A stretch of DNA of 64,000 nt from Candidatus Praeruminimicrobium purgamenti (GTDB lineage Bacteria; Elusimicrobiota; Endomicrobiia; Endomicrobiales; Endomicrobiaceae), in contig JAHDQW010000002.1 in the NCBI GenBank assembly GCA_018433585.1, positions 144,080 through 208,079 on the forward strand, given 5' to 3'. The notes under the pieces were generated by a model that saw only the letters and a program-made list of their open reading frames with translations, was not told the origin of the DNA and searched no databases. The translations under genes were made by a program, and so were the position numbers. Within the stretch, counting starts at the first letter, position 1. Each line of letters starts with the position of its first letter. This document shows positions 37,347 to 49,300 of this stretch, piece after piece.

Positions 37347-40300
37347 TTATGCCGCCGACAATATGTTTCTTACGCTTTCAACATTTATATTTATTGATTT
37401 TTCCAAAACGGCGTTATCAATTAAATCCGATACAGGCAATATTCCTATTTCGCCGTTATCAACCCTGCTGAAGACTGAAAGATTAGCGTTAAACTTTTTC
37501 ATAACTACAGGGTCGGAATTTATTCTTTCAATAAGAAGAGAAATTATCCGCCCGTCTTTTATTAAACTGCCGTATTTTCCGTCAACAATAAACACGCTTC
37601 TGCCTTCATCTGCTTTTTTCAAATATACGGATATCGCCTCATCCGTATTTTCAGGGTTAGCAATATTTACGAAAACTTCGGACTCCGCAGAAACATCCCC
37701 GCTTACAACGGTTATAAGCTGCTTTAAATCCGGTTTAACAAAAGCTTTTTTATCTTTGCCGTTTTTCTTTGAAGACGTGTCAAAAGTCGTTATGGCTCTT
37801 CTCTGAAGTATATATATATTACCGTCTTTTATGCCGAATTCGACATCTATAGGATATCCCGAGTCTTTTTCAAGAATTCTTATGATTTCGGTCAGTCTTT
37901 TAACTGTTTCGGCATTTAACGCCCTTGCTTTGACTCCCTGTTTAACCGCTTCTTTTGCCGTTCCGTCTTCCGTAGGAACTATTTTGAATTGTTTATCGGC
38001 TACAGAATACTCTATAATCTCTCCGTTATTTATATCTACATTTATCGTGTCAGGAGTCAGAGCTCCGGAAACAAGGCCCTCTCCCAAACCGTAAACGACT
38101 TCTATCGTTTCATTTCCGTATTTATTTCTGCTGAAAACAACTCCTGCTTTTTCAACATTTACCATTTCCTGAATCAAAACAGCAGGCTTTACTACCTGAC
38201 CGCTTTTTATCATATAACTTATACATCTTTCCGAAAAGAATGATTTCCAGCATTCTTTTATATTTTCATAAACATTTTCAGCGCTGACATTCAGTTTCGT
38301 TTCGCCCATACCGGCAAAGGCGTTGCTTGATCCGTCTTCCCCGACTCCTGAAGACCTTACTGAATATTTAACTCCTGATACTGCAAATTCAGAGATTTTA
38401 TTTTTTAAGAAATTCTCAAATTCGAGTCTTGAAGGAGACACGTCTTTCTCATCAATAAGATTTAATATTTTTTCGGCTATTGCAGCCGCAGCTGCATTAT
38501 CTTTATCTTTTACGGCTTTTTCAAAATCTTTAAGGATCTTCGAATCGCCGTCCCTGCCGACCAAATTAAACAATAACTCCAAGACATCTATGCTTACGCC
38601 CATACCTTCGGGAACATAAACGCCCTTTTCATCCTTCAAAAGCCTGTACATTTTTGCAAGTTCGGTCGTTTTTGACCCGAATTTGTTTACATCCTCTTCA
38701 TGTATCCCGTCAAAAGTGGTAATTTCCTTATTAACTCCTACAACTTCGTCTTTCATTAAATAACCTTTCGTTTTAATATCCAAAAGAGCCAGCAGTTGTT
38801 TAAGTTCTCTGCTCATTGATTTCAAATCGGCTCTCTCTTCGCTTTCAGGAACAAAGAAATCATAAACGGTAGCCGTATTAATAATATTTATTATTTTTCT
38901 TATGTCATTTATGCCTAGCTTTTCTTTTTCAAGATACATTCTTGCATCAGATATAAGCAGATTAAGATAAATATAAAGCCTGTCTTTGATTTCTTTTTCA
39001 AGAGACAAAATCTCTTCTTTTAACTTTTCCAAATCGTCTATTTTCTCGGTTGTCTTTATCAATTCAAATTTTTTGCTTAACATTTCAATAATACCGTAAG
39101 CGATATTTACGTTATCTATCGATTTTACATTTTCCATTCCCTCTGTTATATTTCTTATTTTATCCTGTATATATCCCTGGTTTAATTCCTTAATTTTAGC
39201 TCTTACAGATTCAGGCATTTCGTTGCTGAATAAAGCAAAAAGAACCTGTTTTAAATTAGAATTCCCGATAGACTGAAAATAGATATATTCGACAAGTCTT
39301 CTTATATCTTTATTGTCTTCATTTTTCTTCATAAAGTCAATTATCAAACGTTCATCGTTCTTTCTTATGCATTCCTGCAGTTCATCAAGCAGTTTTGTAT
39401 CTATATCGTTAAATAAAAGAACCGTGCCTGTTTCACCGTTCATAAGAACTCTGAAACCTTCTTTTAAAAGCAGATTTTTTGCTTTTATCTTTTGCAGTTG
39501 GAATCCGTTTACGGTTTCTATATCGCCTTCCGAAAGAAAATATTGTATTTCGGCTTCATTATCAACCCATGCAGCGCCGTTTACTACGACAGACGGCTTT
39601 TTAAATTCTCTTGTAGTAATCGCCGCATGACTTAAAATTCCGCCGCCGGTGGTAATTATTCCTTTGGAAGTTTTTATTGCTTCAACATCGTCAGGAGTAG
39701 TGTAAGGAACAACCAAAATGTTATCTTCCTTTACATTCTTTCTGTCAAAAGTAATATTACCGGCCACGTATATCCCGTTTCCGTCAGACGTTGACGTACA
39801 GCGGACTTCAGGGCTGTCTATAGACTGAATTTTACGTTCCAGAAGGTTTTTTATCATCTGTCTTTCCCGTGTCCCGACCCATTCCTGATTTGAAATATCG
39901 TATCCTTCTCCAGACAACAGAGATATTAATTCATCGCTGGTAAGCTTCCTGTGTCCGTTATCAGTAACAAGCTCTACCATCGCATATTTCATTCTTCTTG
40001 TATAAGGGTTCATTACTCCCTTTACAAATAATTTATCTCCGTTTACCAGTTTCATCACGCCCGTAACAGCTATAAGACTGCCGACATATCCCAGCGTTCT
40101 GTAAGAGAATTCATATCTGTTGAGAAGATTTACTATTCTGCTTTGTTTTGAAGTTTCTGAAATATTATTGCTTATGTCAGTCATTATTGAAGGCATAATG
40201 TCGTAATTTTCATTCTTTCTGAGTTTTCCGTTCTCATCAATAATAATTCTTCCTTCAATATAAGCCCTTTCTATCGTTTTGTTGAAATATTTATCAATTT

Positions 40301-43300
40301 TAGGCTGCTCTATATTGTAACCTTTTTCCCTTGAAGGAATCTTTTCCAATCCGAGATAAGACAATACGGAATTATAAAACTGAACCATATTACCTCTAGG
40401 TTTTTCTATTCTTTTGGTCATATTCTGACCTTTTTCACCGAAACAGTCTGTAGGAGTAGGCGCATATCCGACCCATATTTCACCGTCCATAAATTTTTCG
40501 ACAAGATTATCAAAAGTCTGCAAATAAGAATTATAGCTGTATTGATCGTATAATTCTCCCAAATCCCAGTCAAGCATATTTGAATATTTAAACAGCAAAA
40601 TAACTTTTGACGCCACATCAACCATATCAGTAGTATCATTAAGCCCGTAGTCTTTATTCAAAACAGCCTTTAAACCGCATACTCCGGAACTGCTTCCGTA
40701 ATCGACTTTCATATCAGCTTCGACATTAAAACCGAATTTTTCAAGTATAGTTTTAAAATATCTTACTCTTTCGGCATTACCGGTATTTCTTCCGCCTTCA
40801 TGATAATATATCGTTATGCCTCTGTCACTGTCGCCGAAGTTCATAAATACATCGACGCTGTGAACGAACAATCTGGTAGTCCAGACGAGAATATCGTCTT
40901 TGCACATAAAATCTTCTATTTTATATCTGCCGCTTCCTCCGACAGGATCCGGAAGTTTTTTTGTAGCAAGAGTTGATATTAAACTGACAATATCCTTGTT
41001 TATTTTATTGTCTGACAAATCATAAGCAAGAATAGACGTATTATCCTGCGTAGCCGTTATTGTCTTTATATGTCTGTTTGCAACGCCTACGTCACCTATG
41101 CTTTTTTTGAAATCATATATTGAAGTCTGGTGAACGGCGTTGATAAGAGTGTGTATTTCTTTTATCTCGCCAATTGTATCAAAATCCCATTTTGAAATTA
41201 CTGTCTGTTTTCTGATTGAATCTTCATTGATTTTTTCCATTGAAGACAATATATTTTCCAAAGCATGCTGCGCCTGTCTGCCGTGAATTTCATCGATTTT
41301 TATAAATCCGTCTATCATTTTTTTAAGACAGTCAACGATATTGTTAAAATCCTTCTCAGACATAGACTGGTTCAAATTTTCGAACATTCCCAGAGCAAGA
41401 ACATTGTAATTAAGTATTTCCTGAAGAGTATCAAATCTCTCAACAAGTTTCCTGACGTTTTCGTCAGACATATTTGTTTCTCCGTCAGTTTTTAAATAAA
41501 CCGGAGGTTTTTGGACTATTTCGGCGCCGTTTAAGACTTCGTCCGGAAGATACTTAATAAGCGAAGTAAATTCATAAACGTCTTTAGCGTCAGCCCTTGA
41601 ATATCTTGAACTGCCGAATATATTTGATATATAAGCTTCTGCAGGCTTAAGGAATGAAGAAATTCCAAGAGCTTTTATACTTTCGTTTATTTTTTCTGAA
41701 TCTAAAATTTTGCCGTCGTTAATTCTGCTGTACAACGAAGATGAAGCCAAAGCAGCCAAAGCAAAAACAGCCTTTTTTCTTTCCTCTGCGCTTAAGGCTG
41801 TATTTCCTGCCGTCGCATATAATTTTTTTATTACGCCTAAAACTATTTTTGCGCCGTTGTCTCCGCTTTCATACAGATTTCCGTATGTTCTTACAATATT
41901 AAGATTATCAGTTAGCGCTGCAAACATATCGACTAATTTATCCGAATATATTATATCCGAATCTTTATAAGGAACCTGGCATACAACATTTGCCAATTTA
42001 TTTTTCTTTACGGCGTTAAATAAAATACCGAATGTTTTATCTGAAAGATTTATTCCTTCTACACTCTCATACTGATTTGTATTAAATAAGAATCTGTAAA
42101 CCGACATATTTCTAGGAGAAGCTTCAGATAAACGAGTGAAAATATCAAGACAGACTCTTTCTCTTTCAGCATATTCTTTTTTCTCTCCGGAATCTTTTTT
42201 AACCGGTTCATAAATATTTAGAGCTATTTTAGACAGATATTCAACCGCAAGACCGTTAGTTTCAGACCTGTCGATATTATCTGTTTTTTCGGCTGCAAAA
42301 AGCAGGAACGAGATTATCCGGTCAAAAGCTTTCATATTGCGGGTTATATTATATGATTCAAGCGCAATTTTATTTATTTTTGTAAGAATATTTTTATCAA
42401 GAGCTTCATTTTTTGCGGTAATCTGTTCGCAAAGAGATAAAATACCGTCCAATATCAAAGTCCTTTCTTCTGCGCTTAACGAGGTGTTTAATGCAAGATC
42501 ATTCATAGCTGAATTAAGCTGATACTCAAGAAGAGGAAGAGTAGAAACATTTATTTTATCCGACAGAAAATAAAATTCTTTCAAATATGAATCCATCTTT
42601 TCGGCGGCATCGGAATCTGATAATTTCATTTTTTTGAATTTTTCGATTACGCTGTCCAGCAATTCTTTCAGTTCCGGATCCGCTCCCGGCTCAGAAACTG
42701 TAATATAATAAGATTTCAGACCTTCATACTTATATTCAGACAAAGCATCTTTGATTGAATACGGAATATTTTTATAACTGACAATATTTCTTTGCTGCAA
42801 AAATCTTATTATGTCTGTTGCTTTACTGCGGCTGATTGGATAAATCTGTTTAATCATATCGCCGCAAACTCTTATAATATCCAAATATTCATTTTCTTGT
42901 TCAACAGGAAGCAGATTTAAAATATAATTCAAAACAGATTCGTCCGTTCCTCTTAAATTTACAAAAGGAATAAACGGCATAATATACTGCATCAAATAAT
43001 TTCTATAAATCCTTGACGAGTTTGAAGAGTCTTCTTTTATAATGTCAAATAAGATATTAATCTGATCACTTATCATTTCATATCTGTCAAATGCGTTTTC
43101 AGGAAGATTTGAAAGAATATTTTTTACTTTAATTATCGTTTCAAGATTTCTGTCTCTTGTTATGCCGTTTAAGTCGGATATCAATTTATCGACAAGTTTC
43201 TGATCTATTTCTTTTTTTTCTTCTTTTATACCGGAAAAAGATTCGTTTACGGTCAATGTCGTTATAGGTCTTCTTTGCAGTATATACACTTCATTATTGC

Positions 43301-46300
43301 CGTCTATTGCAAACTCTATGTCCACAGGATAACCTGAATTTTTTTCAAGTTCAAAAGCTGCAGAAGATAACCTTCTTATCATTGATTCGTCTATAACTCT
43401 TTCTATCTGTTCGTCCCTGGTCAATCTTATCTGGGCAGTTCCTCCGCCTTTTATTTCAGTAATCTTTTTCATATTATCAAGAGCTCTCAGATAAGTTATC
43501 TTATTGTCTTTCAGACTTAAAGTTATATGGTCCGGATTTATTCTTCCAGATACAAGCCCCTCTCCCAGTCCCCATACCACTTCTTCTGTCAAATTACCGT
43601 TTTCGTCTCTTGTAAAAATTACTCCGGCTTTTGCGACAGAAGGAACCATTTCCTGAATCAAAACAGCCGGCATGACTATATGTCTGCTGTCTGTCATATA
43701 ATCTATGCTTCGATATGAATAAAAAGATTCCCATGACTTTTTTATGTTTTTATATATATCTGTAAAATTAACGTTCAGCGATGTTTCTCCCATACCGGCA
43801 AAAGCGTATGACGTCCCGTCCTCACCTACTCCGGAAGACCTGACAGCATACATCTTCCCTTCAACAGCAAGCGATTTGACATAATTTTCCAGTTTTTCGC
43901 TGTCATTGGTTTGAATTATATCCGATATAGTTTTTCCTATACGCCTTGCTTGTTCCCTGTCTCCGCTTAAAACGGCTTTTTCAAAAGACATCATCATTTC
44001 TTTGAATTCTGCCCCTCTGCCTATCTGTTCAAAAAATATATCAAGAACATTCTTGCTTATTCCTATTCCGTGTGGAACACTTACTCCTGAAAAGTGTTTA
44101 TCTTTTATTAATTTAGCTATTTTTGCAAGTTCAGTGGTTTTTGTGCCGTACTTAAAAACGTCCCCTGCAGTTATGCGCTCAAAAGTTTCTATTTCCTGTT
44201 CAATAACATTGCCTGCATTTTTATCGTTTATTATTTTTGCTTCAAGCTCTCCGCATATTTGTTCTATACCCGGATATCCGTAAAAATAATTCCACACCTT
44301 TGCCATTTCAAGCAACTTAACGGATTTTTCTTTTTCTTCGGCAGTTAAAGATTCTTTTTTATTTAAAGATAAAATGATTGATTTAAAAGATGCTATAAAA
44401 CTTATCAATTTTTCTTTTACGTCTTTCTTTACCGCTTCAATTTCATTTTTTGTTTTTTCTATATCTTCACGCTTAGAAAGAGATTTTATTGAATTTATTT
44501 GTTTTTCGATTCTGTAAATTACTGAATACGCTATATTCGGATCGTCTATGTTTTTTATATTTTGCAGCGCATCATTTACCGCATTTAATTTATCTTCTAT
44601 ATATTTATCGTTTAACTCTTTGATTTTTGCTCTTACCACGTCATTTTCAGCCCAAGACAACAGCATATTAAAAACTTTATCAAGATGTTCGTTATTTACA
44701 GACTGCAAATATAAATATTCTACGATCATTCCGATATTTTTATCATTTTTATGTTCATCTAAAAAGTTTTTAATCCATACGGTATTATTTTTATCTATTT
44801 CTTTCTGCAATATATTTAAATCTTCGTTATTTATAGAGTTAAAAAGCAATATATCGCCTGTTTCGCCGTTAATAAAAATTCTGTCGCCCTCTTGCAGAAG
44901 AACATTATGCTCTTCTATTTCTCTGATTTGAAAACCGTCGCGTTTCGATATGTCTCCGTGCGCCGTATAATAAGTGCATTCAAGTTTATTTCCTTCCCAG
45001 CGTCCGCTTGCAAGAACAGCCGATTTTTTCTGTTCTCTGGCGGTAATATTGGCGTGGCTTAACATTCCGCCGCTTGTAGTAATCAATCCTTTTATCTTTG
45101 ATATTTGCTCAACATCGTCAGGAGTCGTATAAGACATAATCAGAATACTGTCATCTCCGATATTATCTTTATTATATGTGACTACTCCTGAAGAATATCC
45201 CCCGTTCCCTGAAGAAACACCTCTTCCGTTTATTTCAATAGATTGTCTCTTTACGGCTATCTTTTCCTTTAAAAGTTTTATTGTTTCTCTTTTTTCTGAA
45301 ATACTTCTTTCTTTTTGGTGTTTTACGGCATAACCGTTATCGTTTAAAATATTAATAAGTTCACTGTATTTTAAAGGTCTTCTTACTCCGTTGAAATCTA
45401 CATATTCCACATATGCGCATTTCATTCTTCTTCTTTCGTTGTCAACAACTCCTTTAATTGAAAGATAACCGTCGGTAAGTCTTAAAATTCCTTCAACAGC
45501 AATCATTTTCCCTATATAACCTTCAGAAACAAAACTCATATTGCCGTAATCTATAAGATTTATAAGCTGTGCCTGCCTAAACGTTTCATTCTGGTCTTCT
45601 TTTATTGCGGATATTACTGACTGCATAGGAATGTACTGCCTGTTAAGTTCCAGATTACCGGTATCTTTGTTTACAACAATCTTGCCGTCGACAAACATTC
45701 TTATAACCGTATCAATGCTTCTTTTATCGCGGCTTATTCCGAGATAATCATAAACAGCATCCATACCGTTTGTTTTTTCACGGTTTATCTTTGTATTGTC
45801 ATATAATGCAAATAATTCTTCATTTAAAGTTTTATCGCTTATTTGCGCCGATACGGCTTTTATATCGCCTTTCATTCTTCTGAAATCGTCAAGAGTAAAA
45901 GAAGGAACATAATACTGGCCGTAAATATGACCTTTATCGTTATCATCATCCTGCTTGCCTTCAAGCGCATAATCGAGATTTTTTGTTCTGCTCATAAGCC
46001 GGTATACTCTGTAAAAAGCTTCGGCAAAATTTTCTCCTACATTCAGACTGTTTTCAACTCTGAAAACGGCTTTAACGCCGCATACTCCGCCTATATTTTC
46101 AAGTCCGGTTTTGTCGACTATATTATCAAAACTTGTTATTTCAAAACCTATTGAAGACAACACTCCTGCAAGAATAGAAACTCTTCTTGCTCCTCCGTCG
46201 CCTCTGCTTGAATCATAATAACTCAGTCTTATTCCTTCGTTGATGTCGTCAAAATTAATCAGTATATCGACGCTGTGCACGCCGAGCCTTTTGCTCCATA

Positions 46301-49300
46301 TGAGTTTACCGTCTTTCATCATGATTTTATTATTATCATAATAACCAAAATTATATTCGGCAAGTTTTGACAGAAAGTCTCTTACTTCAGGTTTCATTTT
46401 ATGCTCTGAAAAATCATAAACGGGTATTTGGTTTTTCCCGGGATTTATTATAAACATTCCTGATTTGTCAATTTTGTTCATTGAATCTCTTATCTTTGTG
46501 AAATCGGCTATTGCCGTCTGATGAACGGCATTTATCAAAGTATGCAGACTTCTTATATCTTTCATTGCCGGTTCATGCCATGAAAACAGGCTTTTTTGCT
46601 CTTTTACAAATTCAGGAGTCATTTCTCCGTTATCAAATAATTTTTTTATTTCGTTTAAAGATTCATAAGCGTCATTTCCGTGCTGCTCGTTAATTTGTTT
46701 AAGATCAGCTATCATTTTTTCCAAAAAAGCAATTGAGGCATACATCGCCCTTGAGTCCGCAGAATTCAAATCTTCAAGAGCAAGCGCATTATTTTCAAGT
46801 ATATCGTTAAAAAACATAAATCTGTCTGAAGTTTTTAAAGAGCGTACGGCCTCTTTAGTTTTAATCGATTTTTTATATCTGAAATATACAGGCTTGTCAG
46901 ACAAAAATTTTATTCCTTCAATTACATAAGCAGGAAGCATCTTCATAATTTTTACATAATCATATGTATGAAAATATCTGTCATATATTAAAGATTTTTC
47001 ACTAGGATCATCCCAATCAATGCCGACGGCTTCATAAAAAGCCTCCAAATCCTCATATGTTTTTATGACGTCGCTTATTTCTCCGGGGACATTTTTGTAA
47101 GCATCGCCTATATTTTCAGGAATCCAATTTGCATAACTGAAAAACGGCTGTTCTCCCTTTTCTTCACCGTGTAACGATTTGAGCATCTGCAAAGCAGATT
47201 TTTTATCGACAGGGTAAATTTTTGCAAAAGCCTTATAAAAATCCAGTTTAAAAGAATATGACACTTTTTCATTCGAATTGAAATCAGGTCTGAAAGATTT
47301 TTTCTCGCTTAAAAGAAGAGAGTTCATAAGATTGTCAAAAGATTTTATGCCGCTGACTGATTGAGCAGATACAAACAAAGGAGCAAGAGTTTCCATAACA
47401 TCCATTATAAAAGCACTGTCTGTTTCAACATTTTCGGCAAATAAATTAAGCAAAGCATTTATCTGTTCATTTGCTATTTTATATTTTTCACCTTTGCTTT
47501 TACCTTCTGCAGCTTTCAATTTATTTAATATTTCATCAAATTGTTTCTTAATTCCCAATGTTTTTTCGTATTTGCTGTTTTTCTTAACATATTCAAACCT
47601 TGCTATTATATCGTTTAAAGTTATCTTATATTCATCTATTATTCTTGTGTTTACGGACTCATTTTTTATATTTGCCGAACCGAAAAGAATATCATCCGAA
47701 TCTTTTTGCCCCAATACTGATTCATTAAATTCTTTTTCCCATTCGTATCCTTTGGCAAAATTAACATAAGGCACAGTTTGGCAATATCCGTTTTTACGCA
47801 TAGCTTTTAAAACGGCATAAGCATATTTTTTATCCAAAGGATACATAAATTCGGCAAAATTTAAATAATTATATTCATAAAGTTTAGTTTTTTCTATTAC
47901 AGAAGAAATTTCATCTTCCCATTTGTCTAACGAAGAAAAATTTACAGGCGACGGAAACGGCAAAATGGCATTTTCATACAGAACATTTATTATTTTATCA
48001 GAAATAGTTTTATCGGTATTATAAAAATACTCGGCAATATACAACAGTTGCGCTTTGAATCTGGATGAGCCGGTTCTTCTTCCTTCGGCAATACCGAAAG
48101 CTACCGCCTTATCAAACAGACTCATTCCTGAAGCATCTTTTAAATCGGGAGAAGAAATCAATACTGCTTCCAATAACTGATTGAAGTTAAAATATTCTTT
48201 GCTATTTTGAAACGAAACTATGAAATCAAACAAATCGTTTACGGATTTTGAAAATAAATCATATTTTTCTTTTTCAGAAAGAGAAGTTGTATTTTCAAGA
48301 TTATTCAAAATGGAATTGATATGCTCTGCGGCATTTTTGTTATCACCGTAACTTTTTGTCAAAGAATTTTTAAGAAAATCTCTGACCGTAGAAACAAAAG
48401 AATTAATTCTTTCATCGGTATTACTATATCCGCCGTTAAAAATACTCAGCACTCCTGATTTTATCTTACCGCTTACGGACATAACATTGTAAAATGAATG
48501 CATAACAGATGACACTCCGAGCGCAAGCAACGGCATTTCAGGGAAAACGACAGATACCGCCAAATAAGAAGCTGTCAATATCGCTGAAGAAATAAATAAT
48601 GATTTTACGTTTAAATTGCTTTTTACCCCGAAAATTTTAGAATTGATTTTATCTGTTGCGATATGAATCAGAGGGAATGCTGCCATCCCGGAGATTAAAA
48701 CGCTTAAAGAAGGCAATATTAAGCCTGTGTTTACGACAAACAGTCCTGAAACGGCAAAAGGTATAAATCTGAAAACTGTTTCTTCCCATATCGGAGCTAT
48801 AAAACACGTATAAATGTTATATATAATTGATTTAGTATTTTTAAACAACCCGTTCAATATGGACAACGTTTGCGATGAAGGCTTTACTTTCACAACCAAG
48901 TAATCACGATCGCCCGTAACAGACAAATATCCCGCTTTCAATGACAAATTACTCTTTATTGTTGATAATTCGTTCTGTTTGTTTATTTCGTATATTTTAT
49001 TATTCAGTTTCGACACTAAATCCGCAAGCTGCTGTCTTGATTGAAGACTTTCGGCATTAAACAAATTTTTATCGGAAATTCTGCCCAATGTCATATTAAC
49101 TGTTTTAGGAAAGCTGTATTTATCTGTCTTTTTCAAAACATTTCGCAATTCGAAAATTTGAGAAATCATAGCTTCATTTGTCATCTCTAAAACAACTTCT
49201 CCGTCAGGCATCAATTTTATTTTGCCTTCCAACGGAACTTTGGAAGATGTTAAAAAACTGCTTAGTTTAACAGTATCTGAAAAAACAGCGTTTGTCGTAT

